In this document: one piece after another, positions 46,302 to 57,305 of the stretch
Layout of the letters: each line of letters opens with the position of its first letter
How positions within the stretch are numbered: position 1 is the stretch's first letter
Origin: Metabacillus rhizolycopersici
GTDB taxonomy: Bacteria; Bacillota; Bacilli; Bacillales; Bacillaceae
Direction of reading: 5' to 3'
DNA: 57,305 bases
Assembly (NCBI RefSeq): GCF_020075705.1
Contig: NZ_JAIQUM010000032.1
Span: 1 to 57,305, forward strand
Made by a program: the position numbers and the translations under genes
The notes under the pieces: model-generated
Databases searched by the model: none
What the model was told of the DNA's origin: nothing
What the model saw: only the letters and a program-made list of their open reading frames with translations

Positions 46302-46781
46302 TTACTGACGTTTTTGAATTAAAACCGTTACTTGTGAAGCAATTCCCTCTTGTCTCCCTGTAAACCCTAACTTTTCAGTAGTTGTCGCTTTCACATTAAC
46401 TTGAGAAAGATCTGCTTCAAGCAATTCTGCGATACGCCCTCTCATTTTATCAATATGTGGAGCCATTTTAGGTTTCTGTGCAATAATTGTACAGTCTATG
46501 TTTCCTAACTCATACCCTTTTGCTTTTACAAGCTCCCATACATGTGTCAGCAACTTAGCTGAATCTGCATCCTTAAAGGCAGGGTCTGTATCAGGGAAAT
46601 GTTTTCCGATATCTCCCTCTGCAATCGCTCCTAAGCAAGCGTCAGCAACGGTATGTAGTAACACATCAGCATCTGAGTGTCCTAACAACCCTTTTTCATA
46701 CGGTATTTCAATTCCACCAATTATTAACGGACGATCCTCAACTAATTGATGAACATCAAATCCTTGTCCAATTCTAATCAT
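46302..46781 (-). CDS. ispF: 2-C-methyl-D-erythritol 2,4-cyclodiphosphate synthase
   Basis: IspF closes the cyclodiphosphate in the MEP isoprenoid pathway. The 159-residue product has the metal ligands in GFDVHQ and HSDADVLLH, and [16 protein letters not shown] and [15 protein letters not shown]. Tandem ATGs (46784, 46781) follow AGAGGG; I chose the second for spacing and homologous length. Its partner ispD lies directly upstream. Confidence 0.96.
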   Translation of the reverse strand: MIRIGQGFDVHQLVEDRPLIIGGIEIPYEKGLLGHSDADVLLHTVADACLGAIAEGDIGKHFPDTDPAFKDADSAKLLTHVWELVKAKGYELGNIDCTIIAQKPKMAPHIDKMRGRIAELLEADLSQVNVKATTTEKLGFTGRQEGIASQVTVLIQKRQ

Positions 46782-46855
46782 CATTTTCCCTCTTTTCATT
46801 TCTCACAATCCATTATTCCCAGCGAAACTTTTAGCCATGGAGACTTTACTACTCG

Positions 46856-47548
<693 letters not shown>

Positions 47549-47562
47549 TTAAAAATTTCAGT

Positions 47563-47590
47563 ATACTATCATCATAAAATATTCATTCAA
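47563..47590 (-). promoter_or_regulatory. Possible promoter for ispD-ispF
   Basis: TTGAAT (47585-47590), 16-bp spacer ending TGA, then TAGTAT (47563-47568), directly after the yacL terminator. Both boxes match only four of six positions. Confidence 0.35.
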
Positions 47591-47595
47591 ATATG

Positions 47596-47638
47596 TAAAA
47601 TAGCCCGTGAGACACTAGTCACCTAATGTTCAACGGGC
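47596..47638 (-). terminator. Rho-independent terminator after yacL
   Basis: GCCCGTTGA and TCTCACGGGC pair on the minus strand with an inner ACATTAG/CTAGTGT stem; TATTTTA follows. Confidence 0.65.
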
Positions 47639-47655
47639 CCTTATTTATCATTATA

Positions 47656-48765
47656 TCATTTCGCTTTTTCTAATGCATTTGCTAACAGTTTAGGTTTTGC
47701 AAAAATCATTCTACCCGCAGATGTTTGAAGAACACTTGTTACAAGCACATCGATATGTTTTCCGATATAGTTTCGACCATCTTCAACAACGATCATTGTA
47801 CCGTCATCTAAGTATGCTATACCTTGATTGTGTTCTTTACCATCCTTAATTACTTGAACATTCATTTCCTCACCTGGTAAAACCACAGGCTTAACGGCAT
47901 TTGCCAAATCATTAATATTGAGAACATGAACCTTTTGCAATTCGCATACTTTATTCAGGTTAAAATCATTGGTCACAACAACGCCGGAAGTTATTTTCGC
48001 TAATTTTACGAGCTTGCTATCTACTTCTTGAATTTCCTCAAAGTCGCCTTCGTAAATTTCAACCTTAATCGCAAGCTCCTTTTGAATTTTATTCAAAATG
48101 TCTAGCCCTCTACGTCCCCTGTTCCGCTTTAAAACATCAGACGAATCTGCAATATGCTGAAGCTCTTCTAAAACAAATTGAGGAATCACAATCGTTCCCT
48201 CTAAAAAGCCAGTTTGACAAATATCTGCAATTCTTCCATCAATAATAACACTCGTATCTAAAATCTTTAACTTTTTATCTTCTGGTTCATTTTCCTCATC
48301 TGCTGCTCCCTTTTTCTTGCCGATTCGATTTGAAGCTGTGAAGAGATTAATTAATTCATCCCTTTTCTTAAAACCAATTTGGAAGCCTAGATAACCAAGG
48401 AGTACTGTTAAAAAAATCGGGATAATTGTATTAAACACCGCGTAATGAATTTCATTTAAGGGAATACCGATAAGAAAAGCAATTATAAGACCAAAAATTA
48501 ATCCAAGACTACCAAATAACACATCCGTAACAGGAGCTTTTACAACAGCCTCTTCTAAAACTTTAATCCAATTCACTATATAATCCACAATCCAAAATGT
48601 TGCAACAAAAAAGACAATTGCACCTAACACAGCTAGTGTATAGGGCGTGTTAATAAAAGGTATGTCTTGCATATTTAATAACTGAAGTAGTTCTGGCATG
48701 AGAAAAATCCCTAACATTCCACCTACAATTAAAAATAAGAGTTGGATTATGCGTTTAATTAACAT
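47656..48765 (-). CDS. yacL: Membrane-anchored PIN/TRAM-domain protein (YacL)
   Basis: The 369-residue protein has four predicted membrane helices in residues 1-130, then a PIN-type nuclease domain ([20 protein letters not shown], then [12 protein letters not shown]) and a C-terminal TRAM RNA-binding domain ([20 protein letters not shown]). The acidic residues expected for a PIN active site are present. The substrate is not known to me. In B. subtilis it lies in the ctsR region; here 310 bp separate it from disA. Confidence 0.85.
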   Translation of the reverse strand: MLIKRIIQLLFLIVGGMLGIFLMPELLQLLNMQDIPFINTPYTLAVLGAIVFFVATFWIVDYIVNWIKVLEEAVVKAPVTDVLFGSLGLIFGLIIAFLIGIPLNEIHYAVFNTIIPIFLTVLLGYLGFQIGFKKRDELINLFTASNRIGKKKGAADEENEPEDKKLKILDTSVIIDGRIADICQTGFLEGTIVIPQFVLEELQHIADSSDVLKRNRGRRGLDILNKIQKELAIKVEIYEGDFEEIQEVDSKLVKLAKITSGVVVTNDFNLNKVCELQKVHVLNINDLANAVKPVVLPGEEMNVQVIKDGKEHNQGIAYLDDGTMIVVEDGRNYIGKHIDVLVTSVLQTSAGRMIFAKPKLLANALEKAK

Positions 48766-49075
48766 ACCTTCACCTCCTTTTTACGATATAACTACTTTAT
48801 CCTACTTCCCGCACATGTGAAATAGAAATTTAAAAATGTAAATAGATTGTAATCTTTTGAAGCAACTTAAATGTGTTTCACATTAGATCATCCTAATTAA
48901 GAAAATCCATCATTTCGATATCCAATATCGATAACACAAGTAAACTGCTTAATACTAGTTTAATCATCCCAATAAATAAAGTAGTTTCACCCTCATTTCT
49001 CCAAGTAATAAACTTTATAAAACAATCTTAATATATCCAAATTTAGCGAAATTAAAACCAATAAGTTGAATTTTC
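48766..49075. other. disA-yacL gap
   Basis: 310 bp, AT-rich, no gene. Two short perfect inverted repeats occur: CGATAT/ATATCG (about 48916-48930) and AATGTG/CACATT (48870-48884). An AAGGAGGTGAAGG site precedes yacL. I could not place a convincing promoter. Confidence 0.4.
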
Positions 49076-50155
49076 TTATATGCGACGGTCAATTAGAAGT
49101 TGATCCCGTAACCTATTCAATCCTTCAATAATCTTCTTTGCCCTCACCTCACCTATACCATCTACTTCATCCAACTGTTCTACGGATGCGCTCAAAATAA
49201 GTTTCAGCTTTTTATAAGTTTTCACTAAATTTTCAATAACAATCGTTGGTAGTCTAGGAATTTTATTTAACATACGGTAACCTCTTGACATAACAGGACT
49301 ATCAATATTAGAAAATGAAGAGTAACCTAGTAATTTAAAGAGAACTGCATCATCTAGAAGTTCAAAGCTTGAGAGGTCTTGAAGTTGCTTGAGTATTGGA
49401 TAAGGATCAACAACTTTGTCGTGGGCATAATCCTTTACTAGTAAGGCTGCTTCCTCATCTAATCCAGTTAGAAGCTCAGCAAGTTGCAACCTAATAAGGT
49501 GTCCTTCTGCTCCAAGCTCATTTACATAGTCATTTATTTCATCCTTTATACGGAAAACCATTTCAAATCGGTGCAAAACTAGCAATACCTCTTTAAAGGT
49601 TACTAATTCCTCTAATTCCAAAGCCCCTAATGTCGCGATAGACTGGTCAAGAACTAGTTTATACTTCTCTAATGTTTGAATTGCCTGATTTGCCTTCGTT
49701 AAAATGACCCCAATATCTCTAAGAGCATACCGTAAATTACCATGATAGAGCGTAATAATATTTCTCCTTTGGGATATGGCTATCACCAAATTGCCAGTTT
49801 GCTTCGCCACTCGTTCTGCCGTTCGATGCCTCATTCCAGTTTCAGAGGAGTAAATTGAGGAGTCAGGAACTAACTGAGCATTTGCATACAAGATTTTATT
49901 TCCTGAATCACTTAAAATAATTGCACCATCCATTTTAGCTAACTCATACAAGTGTGCAGATGAAAATGAACAATTGATGAAAAAGCCACCGTCTAGAACC
50001 GCCTTCACTTGGTCGTTGTGACCAACAACGATTAGTCCACCTGTTTTAGCACGAAGGACATTTTCAATCCCTTCCCTTATTGGTGTACCCGGTGCGACAA
50101 ATTGTAAAATCTCATTTAAGGTTTTTTCACCTGATTTATTCTCTTTTTCTGACAT
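49076..50155 (-). CDS. disA: Diadenylate cyclase / DNA integrity scanning protein DisA
   Basis: DisA makes c-di-AMP and stops when it meets branched DNA. The 359-residue product has the DAC catalytic motifs MDGAIILS (Asp76-Gly77-Ala78) and GMRHRTAER (residues 107-115), a helical spine, and C-terminal helix-hairpin-helix motifs ([19 protein letters not shown]) for DNA binding. It lies three bp behind radA, the usual partner in DNA repair. Confidence 0.96.
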   Translation of the reverse strand: MSEKENKSGEKTLNEILQFVAPGTPIREGIENVLRAKTGGLIVVGHNDQVKAVLDGGFFINCSFSSAHLYELAKMDGAIILSDSGNKILYANAQLVPDSSIYSSETGMRHRTAERVAKQTGNLVIAISQRRNIITLYHGNLRYALRDIGVILTKANQAIQTLEKYKLVLDQSIATLGALELEELVTFKEVLLVLHRFEMVFRIKDEINDYVNELGAEGHLIRLQLAELLTGLDEEAALLVKDYAHDKVVDPYPILKQLQDLSSFELLDDAVLFKLLGYSSFSNIDSPVMSRGYRMLNKIPRLPTIVIENLVKTYKKLKLILSASVEQLDEVDGIGEVRAKKIIEGLNRLRDQLLIDRRI

Positions 50156-50158
50156 CCA

Positions 50159-51532
50159 CTATCCCCCTAACGTTTTATGGAGAGCCTCAGCTACATTTTT
50201 CACTCCAATAATTTCGATATCATCTGGAGGATTCCAACCACCGATATTTGCTTCAGGAATAATCGCCCTCTTAAAGCCAAGCTTAGCTGCTTCCGTTACC
50301 CTTTGTTCAATCCTTGAGACCCTACGTACCTCGCCTGTTAAACCAACTTCACCAATTATGACATCCGTTGGCTTTGGTGGGGCATCCTTAAAGCTTGAAG
50401 CAATACTTACAGCAATCGCTAAGTCAATTGCCGGTTCATCAAGTTTTACTCCACCCGCAACCTTTAAATAGGCATCTTGATTTTGTAGTAGTAAACCTAC
50501 ACGTTTCTCTAAAACAGCCATTAATAATGGTACACGGTTATGATCAATGCCAGTTGCCATTCGTCTTGGATTACCAAAACTAGTTGGAGAAATTAGAGCT
50601 TGAATCTCAACTAATACCGGTCTTGTTCCCTCCATTGAAGCTACAACAGTAGAGCCAGCCGCTCCTTTAGACCTTTCCTCTAAAAATATTTCTGAAGGGT
50701 TTAGAACCTCCTCCAACCCTTCCTCCTTCATCTCAAATATACCCATTTCATTTGTTGATCCAAATCGATTTTTCACAGCGCGCAAAATACGGTATGTATG
50801 ATGCCTTTCTCCCTCAAAATAAAGAACAGTATCAACCATATGTTCTAATATTCTCGGTCCTGCAATTGAACCTTCCTTCGTCACATGACCGACAATGAAT
50901 ATCGCAATTCCTTTTGTTTTGGCAATTCTCATAAGTTCAGCCGTGGATTCTCTTACTTGTGACACACTTCCAGGTGCTGAGCTTAATTCACTATGAAAGA
51001 CAGTTTGAATGGAATCGACCACAACAAATGCAGGGTTTGTTTCTTCAATCGCCCTTGAGATAAAACTTAAATCAGTTTCTGATAAAACAAAAAGCTTCGC
51101 CGCCTTTACGCCTAACCGGTCTGCTCTAAGTTTTGTCTGCTTAACAGATTCTTCCCCTGAAATGTACAAAACATCATTTCCGTTTTCAGCTAATTGTGAG
51201 GAAATCTGTAGTAAAAGTGTCGACTTTCCAATCCCTGGGTCACCACCAATTAATACTAGGGACCCCTTAACAATTCCACTTCCTAATACTCGATTAAATT
51301 CTTTTGAATTTGTAAAAATTCTAGGTTCTTGGGTTGTTTCAATAGTTGTAATTGGGGAAGGTTTTTGTAAAGTTTGGCTAGAATGAGCAAAAACAGCCTT
51401 ATGGGGTGATGCAGGTTTTAGAATTTCTTCCGTCATTTTATTCCATTCACCACAGCCAGGGCATTTCCCCATCCATTTTGGTGATTCATATCCACATGAT
51501 TGACAAATAAATTTTATCTTTGTTTTGGCCAT
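50159..51532 (-). CDS. radA: DNA repair protein RadA
   Basis: RadA is a RecA-related branch-migration helicase. The 457-residue product has the N-terminal zinc finger (Cys10, Cys13, Cys24, Cys27), Walker [11 protein letters not shown] (residues 96-105), the RadA-specific [11 protein letters not shown] motif and a C-terminal Lon-protease-like domain ending ALHKTLGG. It is followed at once by disA. A 466-bp gap with a terminator separates it from clpC. Confidence 0.97.
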   Translation of the reverse strand: MAKTKIKFICQSCGYESPKWMGKCPGCGEWNKMTEEILKPASPHKAVFAHSSQTLQKPSPITTIETTQEPRIFTNSKEFNRVLGSGIVKGSLVLIGGDPGIGKSTLLLQISSQLAENGNDVLYISGEESVKQTKLRADRLGVKAAKLFVLSETDLSFISRAIEETNPAFVVVDSIQTVFHSELSSAPGSVSQVRESTAELMRIAKTKGIAIFIVGHVTKEGSIAGPRILEHMVDTVLYFEGERHHTYRILRAVKNRFGSTNEMGIFEMKEEGLEEVLNPSEIFLEERSKGAAGSTVVASMEGTRPVLVEIQALISPTSFGNPRRMATGIDHNRVPLLMAVLEKRVGLLLQNQDAYLKVAGGVKLDEPAIDLAIAVSIASSFKDAPPKPTDVIIGEVGLTGEVRRVSRIEQRVTEAAKLGFKRAIIPEANIGGWNPPDDIEIIGVKNVAEALHKTLGG

Positions 51533-51885
51533 TAAAATATTCCTCTCTTATTAGATTACCAAGTAGTCGAGCTAATTATGAATATTTATCTCATAATTAT
51601 TCATAATGTTCGGGGGATATCGAGGAGCACCTTTTAATCTAAAAATACAAGCGCCTCGGTCAGTCTTAAGATGTTATGACCCTATCAATAAAAGAGGAGG
51701 TGTTCTAGCTATTCAATTCATGAGTTGTTATCATCCGAGGTGATATACCGCTTTCACTGAACACAGAAGCTATATATAATTCAAGGCTTACATTAGGCAG
51801 GTATTTCCCACCTATCATCTTTGCTTCTCTTGAATCTTGGGGTAAGGGTTTTCAAGTCGTTAAAAATTCTACCGTATAAAGAAAG
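51533..51885. repeat. clpC-radA gap with degenerate dispersed repeat (copy E)
   Basis: No gene is seen. Positions about 51645-51770 resemble the dispersed repeat: ACAAGCGCCTCGGTCAGTCT, then TTATGACCC, ending CACTGAACACAGAAGC like copy B1. A 10-bp inverted repeat ATTATGAATA/TATTCATAAT lies near 51575-51607, upstream of radA. Confidence 0.4.
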
Positions 51886-51913
51886 TGAGGCATACGTTTC
51901 TCAGCATGCCTCA
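51886..51913 (-). terminator. Terminator-like hairpin after clpC
   Basis: TGAGGCAT and ATGCCTCA form a perfect 8-bp stem; CTTTCTTTAT follows on the minus strand. Confidence 0.6.
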
Positions 51914-51998
51914 ACTAAAACTACCTACTTTCAATACATGATACAGGGTTATACGTATTACTGCCCTTTATTCTACATGAAAGTAGATATGATAGAAA

Positions 51999-54440
51999 TT
52001 ACTTTACTACTTCTTTTTCAGCGGTTTTAACGACAAATTCGCCCTTTTCAACATCTAAAATGATCTTTTGCCCTTTATCAATTGTACCCTTTAATAATTC
52101 TTCAGAAAGTCGATCTTCGACATTCTTTTGAATAGAACGACGTAATGGTCTTGCACCATATTCAAGGTCCATTCCCTCATCTGCAATTTTTTCCAGTGCA
52201 GACTCAGTTAATTCCAATGATAAATCCTGTTCTTTTAAACGTTTTGTTAGTTGATTAGACATTAATGAAACAATTTCTTTTAAATGTTTCTTTTCTAATG
52301 AGTGGAAAACAATGATTTCATCAATACGATTAATGAATTCTGGTCGGAACGCGCGCTTTAACTCATTCATTACTTTGCCTTTCATATCTTTGTAATTTTG
52401 AGTTTCATCTTGAACGTTAAACCCTACAAATTTGTTTCGCTTTAGTTCACTTGCACCAACATTTGATGTCATAATTAAAATTGTATTTCTAAAGTCTACA
52501 GTACGCCCTTTAGAGTCTGTTAATCTTCCATCCTCTAATACCTGTAATAGGATATTAAATACATCAGGGTGAGCCTTTTCAATTTCGTCTAGAAGAATAA
52601 CAGAATACGGTTTTCTTCTAACCTTTTCAGTTAATTGACCACCTTCATCATACCCGACATAGCCCGGAGGTGAACCAACTAAACGAGAAGTAGAATGCTT
52701 CTCCATGTATTCTGACATGTCGATACGGATCATCGAATCTTCGTCACCGAAAATAGACTCTGCCAAAGCTCTAGCAAGTTCAGTTTTCCCTACACCTGTT
52801 GGTCCTAAGAAAATAAATGATCCAATCGGACGTTTAGGGTCCTTTAATCCTGCACGTGCACGACGAACTGCCTTCGCTACCGCAACTACAGCTTCTTCTT
52901 GACCAATGACTCTTGAGTGTAAAAGACTTTCCATATTTAACAATTTATCTGTTTCCGTTTGTGCCAATCTTGAAACAGGGACTCCAGTCCAACTAGAAAC
53001 AACCATTGCGATATCTTCAACTGTTACTTCTGTATTCTCCTGTCCTTGCTTTTCTTTCCATGTTTTCTTCGTTTCTTCAAGCTGTTCACGTAAACGTTGT
53101 TCTGTATCACGCAAGGAAGCTGCCTTTTCAAACTCTTGGCTCTGTACAGAAGCATCCTTCTCTTTGCGAATTTCATCAAGTTTTACTTCAAGTTCTTTTA
53201 AGTTAGGTGGTGTTGTGAAAGAGCGTAATCGAACTTTAGAGCCTGCTTCATCGATTAAATCAATCGCTTTATCTGGTAAGAATCGGTCAGATATATAGCG
53301 ATCAGATAATTTCACCGCGGCATCAATTGCTTCATCTGTAATAGACACTCTGTGATGTGCTTCATAACGATCACGTAACCCTTTTAAGATTTGTATGCTC
53401 TCATCAGGTGTTGGCTCATCTACTTGAATTGGCTGGAATCTACGTTCCAAGGCAGCATCTTTCTCGATGTATTTTCTATATTCATCAATTGTTGTTGCAC
53501 CAATACACTGTAATTCACCTCTAGCTAATGAAGGTTTCAAAATGTTAGAAGCATCAATTGCACCTTCCGCTCCACCAGCACCAATTAATGTGTGTAGTTC
53601 ATCGATGAATAGAATGATATTGCCCGCCTGGCGAATTTCGTCCATTACCTTTTTAAGTCGATCTTCAAATTCACCACGATATTTAGTACCAGCTACTACC
53701 GTACCCATATCCAGTGTCATAACACGTTTGTCACGTAAAATCTCAGGAACTTCATTCTGGATGATTTGTTGGGCTAATCCTTCCGCAATTGCTGTTTTAC
53801 CAACACCAGGTTCACCTATCAACACCGGGTTATTTTTTGTTCGGCGACTTAAGACCTCAATTACCCGTTGGATTTCCTTGCCTCTACCAATTACTGGATC
53901 CAAACTACCTTCCCGTGCAATAACTGTTAGGTCACGTGCAAGACTATCAAGAGTTGGTGTATTGGCATTTGTCATGCTACCACTTTGATGGTTTGAAGAT
54001 GTTTCATTGCTACCAAGTAATTGCAAAACCTGCTGTCTTGCCTTATTTAAGCTTACACCTAAATTATTAAGTACTCGTGCCGCAACCCCTTCACCTTCAC
54101 GGATCAATCCGAGTAAGATATGTTCCGTCCCAACGTATGAATGACCTAACTTTCTCGCTTCATCCATAGATAATTCGATTACCTTTTTTGCTCGAGGAGT
54201 ATAATGGATTGTTTGAGAACTATCTTGGCCTCTTCCAATTAAGCCCTCGACTTCCTTTTGGATCTTTTCAGGCCCTAGTCCTAAAGCTACTAAAGCTTTT
54301 GCAGCTATTCCCTCTCCTTCACTTACGAGACCAAGAAGAATGTGTTCAGTACCTATATTGTTATGACCTAAGCGAACTGCTTCCTCCTGTGCTAATGCAA
54401 GTACCTTCTGAGCGCGTTCTGTAAATCTTCCAAACATCAT
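51999..54440 (-). CDS. clpC: ATP-dependent Clp protease ATP-binding subunit ClpC
   Basis: ClpC unfolds substrates for ClpP and, with McsB, degrades arginine-phosphorylated proteins. The 813-residue product has two N-terminal Clp repeats, D1 with Walker [16 protein letters not shown], an M-domain/UVR coiled coil ([20 protein letters not shown]) and D2 with [16 protein letters not shown] and [18 protein letters not shown]. Its ATG overlaps the mcsB stop as ATGA. It is last in the CtsR operon. Confidence 0.98.
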   Translation of the reverse strand: MMFGRFTERAQKVLALAQEEAVRLGHNNIGTEHILLGLVSEGEGIAAKALVALGLGPEKIQKEVEGLIGRGQDSSQTIHYTPRAKKVIELSMDEARKLGHSYVGTEHILLGLIREGEGVAARVLNNLGVSLNKARQQVLQLLGSNETSSNHQSGSMTNANTPTLDSLARDLTVIAREGSLDPVIGRGKEIQRVIEVLSRRTKNNPVLIGEPGVGKTAIAEGLAQQIIQNEVPEILRDKRVMTLDMGTVVAGTKYRGEFEDRLKKVMDEIRQAGNIILFIDELHTLIGAGGAEGAIDASNILKPSLARGELQCIGATTIDEYRKYIEKDAALERRFQPIQVDEPTPDESIQILKGLRDRYEAHHRVSITDEAIDAAVKLSDRYISDRFLPDKAIDLIDEAGSKVRLRSFTTPPNLKELEVKLDEIRKEKDASVQSQEFEKAASLRDTEQRLREQLEETKKTWKEKQGQENTEVTVEDIAMVVSSWTGVPVSRLAQTETDKLLNMESLLHSRVIGQEEAVVAVAKAVRRARAGLKDPKRPIGSFIFLGPTGVGKTELARALAESIFGDEDSMIRIDMSEYMEKHSTSRLVGSPPGYVGYDEGGQLTEKVRRKPYSVILLDEIEKAHPDVFNILLQVLEDGRLTDSKGRTVDFRNTILIMTSNVGASELKRNKFVGFNVQDETQNYKDMKGKVMNELKRAFRPEFINRIDEIIVFHSLEKKHLKEIVSLMSNQLTKRLKEQDLSLELTESALEKIADEGMDLEYGARPLRRSIQKNVEDRLSEELLKGTIDKGQKIILDVEKGEFVVKTAEKEVVK

Positions 54441-55534
54441 GATTCATCATCCTCCATCCGTTTTTTACGTTCCATTTCTAAGCTTAGCCGTTCCCTAATT
54501 AATGCTGCACGGCGAATATCTCTTTCATCTGGGCGTAATGGTCCACCATAATATTGTTGTAAAAATCCAGGTTGAGTTAAAATCATAAGCTCATTGAGAA
54601 TATTTCTTGATATGTCTTTAATAATTCCTAAATCAATTCCTAGCCTAACATCTGACAAACACTTTGCTGCCTCATCAGATTCAATAATTCGACTATAAGC
54701 CAATGTCCCAAACGACCTATACACCCTATCTTCAAGTTGATCCTTAGAGATGTTGTATAGATCCTCACGGGTAGACCTTTCTAGCGTTATTAATTGTTGA
54801 ACTACACTAATGAGATCTTCAACGATGTCATTTTCAGATTTCCCTAATGTGATTTGATTGGATATCTGAAAGAGATTGCCAATCGCCTGGCTACCCTCAC
54901 CATAAATACCTCTTACTACAAGTCCTAACTGATTAATAGCCGGTATTATTCGATTAATTTTCTGAGTAAGGACCAAGGTTGGAAGATGCATCATGACAGA
55001 TGCCCTTAAACCAGTTCCAACATTTGTAGGACAACTAGTTAAGTATCCCCTTTGTTCGTCAAAGGCATAATCAACCTCTTCTTCAATCCAATCATCTAAC
55101 TTGCTGGTCATATTCAGGGCCTCCTCAAGTTGGAAACCAGGGAATAAACATTGAATGCGAATATGATCCTCTTCATTTAACATAATGCTAATTTCTTCAT
55201 TTTCAGAAAGTAGACATCCCCCAAAAGCTGCATTATCTGCTAGGGTAGGACTAATTAAATGTTTTTCGACTAAAACCCTCTTTTGAATTTGTTGCAAATT
55301 ATTCATCTTTAATAACTCAAGCTGACCTATATTATTAAATGTTTTATTTGCAAACGTTTCTTCAAAGAATGCTAGAATCTCTTGTGTTTCCTCATTCGTA
55401 GCAAGAGTTGGAAATTTATATTGTTCAATGTTACGTGCTAATCGAATTCTACTGCTTAAGACAATGTCTGAATCTGGGCCTTCACTACTCATCCAAACAC
55501 TCATTGCCTTATTCATAAAGTTTTGGAGTGACAC
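54437..55534 (-). CDS. mcsB: Protein arginine kinase McsB
   Basis: McsB phosphorylates arginine residues and so tags proteins for ClpCP. The 365-residue phosphagen-kinase-like product has SSRIRLARN, the catalytic-Cys motif [14 protein letters not shown] (Cys168) and the C-terminal RDIRRA phospho-arginine-binding motif. The start is the GTG at 55534 ([10 protein letters not shown]). It is activated by McsA, encoded directly before it. Confidence 0.96.
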   Translation of the reverse strand: MSLQNFMNKAMSVWMSSEGPDSDIVLSSRIRLARNIEQYKFPTLATNEETQEILAFFEETFANKTFNNIGQLELLKMNNLQQIQKRVLVEKHLISPTLADNAAFGGCLLSENEEISIMLNEEDHIRIQCLFPGFQLEEALNMTSKLDDWIEEEVDYAFDEQRGYLTSCPTNVGTGLRASVMMHLPTLVLTQKINRIIPAINQLGLVVRGIYGEGSQAIGNLFQISNQITLGKSENDIVEDLISVVQQLITLERSTREDLYNISKDQLEDRVYRSFGTLAYSRIIESDEAAKCLSDVRLGIDLGIIKDISRNILNELMILTQPGFLQQYYGGPLRPDERDIRRAALIRERLSLEMERKKRMEDDES

Positions 55535-55536
55535 CC

Positions 55537-56088
55537 TTATGATCCCTCCTCATGAAAACTGCTTAATTTCTTTTCAAGAGACCTTATCTCATCCCTAACC
55601 TCTGCTGCTTGCTCAAACTCTTCCTGTACGATAAAATCCCGAATTTTATTTTTTAACACATCGATTTGCTTGCGGATATGGATATCTCCCCCAGTGCGAT
55701 CCGGGACCTTACCAGCATGTACTGTATTACCACCATGTACACGTTTAACTATTGGAGTAATATAGCTACTAAATGTATTGTAACAATCTGAACATCCAAA
55801 TCTTCCTACCTTTTTAAACTGTTGAAACGTCATCTTGCATCGATCACACTGCAAAATACCATTAGATTTAAAGACATTCTGTTCCTCTGTTTTAGCCATA
55901 TTAGAGTCCATATTAAGCAGCCCAGTTAGTAAATGATTTAAAGAAAAACCTGAGTTGGCATTAAACATAAGGATCTGACTATTTTCTTGTGCACAATGCT
56001 CACAAATATGGACCTCTGTTTTTTCACCATTAATCACTTTTGTAAAGTGAAACGTTGCCGGTCTTTCCTTACACTCTTGGCAAATCAT
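55537..56088 (-). CDS. mcsA: McsB activator McsA (zinc-finger, UVR domain)
   Basis: The 183-residue product has four CxxC pairs: Cys3/Cys6, Cys29/Cys32, Cys81/Cys84 and Cys99/Cys102. These make two zinc sites. A C-terminal UVR coiled coil ([20 protein letters not shown]) follows. McsA activates McsB and helps sense oxidative or heat stress. It follows ctsR by 15 bp. Confidence 0.96.
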   Translation of the reverse strand: MICQECKERPATFHFTKVINGEKTEVHICEHCAQENSQILMFNANSGFSLNHLLTGLLNMDSNMAKTEEQNVFKSNGILQCDRCKMTFQQFKKVGRFGCSDCYNTFSSYITPIVKRVHGGNTVHAGKVPDRTGGDIHIRKQIDVLKNKIRDFIVQEEFEQAAEVRDEIRSLEKKLSSFHEEGS

Positions 56089-56103
56089 CCGTCTCCCCTA
56101 CCT

Positions 56104-56565
56104 TCACTTATATTTCAAAGAAGTTAACATGGCCTTAACCATTCTTGCCCTTAACTCATCCCGATGAGGGAGTTCTAAGTAAAGGACTGAGCGGTCAATT
56201 ACACTTAACATTAATTTAGCTTCTCGAGCAGAAATGACTTCTTCACTAACGAGCCGACCTATAATATTCTCAGCGGAAGCCTGAGATAGGTGGTGTTGAA
56301 TCAAGTGTAAGATTTGGTCGAGTAAGTGTGCATGATTGTTTGCATGAACTTTAATAATTCGAATATACCCGCCTCCACCACGTTTACTTTCTACTACATA
56401 GCCTCTTTCAATCGTAAATCTTGTATTAATAACATAATTAATCTGTGAAGGTACACACTGAAATTTATCGGCAATTTCACTCCGTTTAATCTCAACAATT
56501 TCCTTGCCACTACTATCCAGCACTCTTTTCAGATACTGTTCAATAATGTCTGAAATATTCCTCAC
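56104..56565 (-). CDS. ctsR: Heat-shock transcriptional repressor CtsR
   Basis: CtsR represses clp genes and is inactivated by heat. The 153-residue product has the winged helix (RSEIADKFQCVPSQINYVIN) with the thermosensing glycine-rich wing SKRGGGGYIRIIKV, and a C-terminal dimer/McsB-interaction domain. The start is GTG at 56565 behind GGGGGTGG. The operator upstream shows autoregulation. Confidence 0.97.
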   Translation of the reverse strand: MRNISDIIEQYLKRVLDSSGKEIVEIKRSEIADKFQCVPSQINYVINTRFTIERGYVVESKRGGGGYIRIIKVHANNHAHLLDQILHLIQHHLSQASAENIIGRLVSEEVISAREAKLMLSVIDRSVLYLELPHRDELRARMVKAMLTSLKYK

Positions 56566-56585
56566 TCAACCACCCCCTCACTGAC

Positions 56586-56602
56586 TTTGACTATATTTGA
56601 CT
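56586..56602 (-). promoter_or_regulatory. CtsR operator
   Basis: On the minus strand AGTCAAA-TAT-AGTCAAA matches the CtsR direct heptad consensus (A/G)GTCAAANAN(A/G)GTCAAA. It lies just downstream of the -10 box. Confidence 0.92.
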
Positions 56603-56610
56603 TTAATCTT

Positions 56611-56639
56611 ACTATAAAGCGAACGGGAAAATTTTTCAA
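56611..56639 (-). promoter_or_regulatory. Sigma-A promoter of the ctsR operon
   Basis: TTGAAA (56634-56639), 17-bp spacer and TATAGT (56611-56616). Confidence 0.8.
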
Positions 56640-57055
56640 CTTTAATGTTTCATTTTAAATATTGCCAAATTGTAAAGAAAGTAAAACGTGTTTATCGTAA
56701 TTTTCCCTTACGAGCAAACATTGTATATGTAACTTGAACTAAGAAATATACTATATTCATTCTTATCTCCTCTATGGGTTCAAATATGTAATGTAATCTA
56801 ATATATATATACTCAAAGATTTGTCTACGAACACAAATTTCAATAACTTTCCTCTGGTTATTTTTTAAAAAGCTTTCAGAATTTTGAGGTCTATCTGCTA
56901 ATTCATTAATAATCAAAAGGGGAGTAGAAAAAGGAAGACCCATATGAAATATGTAAAGGAAAATCGAGAAGGTGAATGATGATTTCCTGATACTGTCCTG
57001 CACCTTATACACTTGAGTTAAGCACCAAAATTAAGGATTAAACACTTTGGAAGAA
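56640..57055. other. 5S rRNA-ctsR gap, no supported gene
   Basis: AT-rich DNA. A minus-strand open frame (56692-57012, GTG start) lacks a ribosome-binding site and has the composition of non-coding DNA. A partial sigma-B-like GTTTTA...GGCAAT near 56663-56690 is too weak to call. Confidence 0.45.
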
Positions 57056-57155
57056 CAAAAGCGCAAGCGCCTTGATTGGCCTAGACCCAGGAGGAGCTAG
57101 GAGCTGGATGTCGTGTGCTTATCCACAGTACAAGAATTTTATAGTTTTTCTATAA
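57056..57155 (+). repeat. Dispersed repeat, copy D (central hairpin deleted)
   Basis: The copy opens AAAAGCGCAAGCGCCTTGAT and passes to AGACCCAGGAGGAGCTAGGA without the central hairpin. It ends TCGTGTGCTTATCCACAGTA with CAAGAATTTTATAG, close to copy B2. Confidence 0.75.
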
Positions 57156-57163
57156 CATAACAA

Positions 57164-57193
57164 AAAAAGATCAGTATCTCTACTGATCTTTTT
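57164..57193 (-). terminator. rRNA operon terminator
   Basis: AAAAGATCAGTA and TACTGATCTTTT form a perfect stem around four bases, with T-runs on both sides. Confidence 0.9.
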
Positions 57194-57200
57194 ACTCTTT

Positions 57201-57305
<105 letters not shown>

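Noticed and set aside
56660..56695. Sigma-B promoter before ctsR
   Set aside because: GTTTTA and GGCAAT are poor matches and the 15-bp spacing is off; only the sigma-A promoter is called.
56692..57012. Minus-strand 106-residue open frame near ctsR
   Set aside because: GTG start without a ribosome-binding site, AT-driven composition and no recognisable domain; kept only as a gap description.

Overview
The window is a stretch of a low-GC Gram-positive chromosome of Bacillaceae type. The gene order from the 5S rRNA and ctsR through rpsI matches, gene for gene, the classical Bacillus subtilis order, and many proteins (S8, L29, RpoB, SigH, S10) are close to the B. subtilis sequences as I remember them. 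Every gene I can support lies on the minus strand, so transcription runs from the right edge (57305) to the left edge (1).

Layout in the direction of transcription. (1) The 3' end of a 5S rRNA and its terminator. (2) The CtsR heat-shock operon ctsR-mcsA-mcsB-clpC, with a consensus CtsR operator, followed by radA-disA and a PIN/TRAM membrane protein (yacL). (3) ispD-ispF, gltX, then cysE-cysS behind a cysteine-specific T-box, and mrnC-rlmB-rae1. (4) sigH, rpmGB-secE, nusG, rplK-rplA, and rplJ-rplL behind an L10 leader with attenuator; then a RsmC-like methyltransferase (ybxB), rpoB-rpoC and the str operon (ybxF-rpsL-rpsG-fusA-tuf). (5) The S10-spc-alpha ribosomal superoperon from rpsJ to rplQ, including secY, adk, map, infA and rpoA. 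(6) The ECF-transporter energising module ecfA1-ecfA2-ecfT, truA and rplM-rpsI. (7) At the left edge, a truncated gene for a secreted peptidoglycan-binding protein whose tail is made of Gly-X repeats.

The window supplies most of the transcription and translation machinery (RNA polymerase core, sigma-H, NusG, elongation factors, about 32 ribosomal proteins), the protein-export channel (SecYE), heat-shock proteolysis with arginine-phosphate tagging, c-di-AMP synthesis, and isoprenoid, cysteine and tRNA-charging enzymes. Several regulatory elements can be read directly: good sigma-A promoters before rpsJ, rplJ, rplK, rplM, sigH, rpmGB, ybxF, ctsR and gltX; a T-box; the L10 and L13 leaders; and Rho-independent terminators after most transcription units.

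The unusual content is mostly between genes. There is a dispersed repeat family, always in the same orientation and always just downstream of a terminator. Between cysS and mrnC lies a densely structured 0.4 kb stretch ending in an IS200/IS605-like terminal hairpin, a candidate orphan omega-RNA or transposon relic. Between map and infA lies a frameshifted remnant of a KOW-domain gene. Strong hairpins sit in the rpoB/rpoC, fusA/tuf and rpoC/ybxF gaps. The left-edge gene encodes a silk-like repeat. I see no prophage, CRISPR array, intact insertion sequence or defence system.
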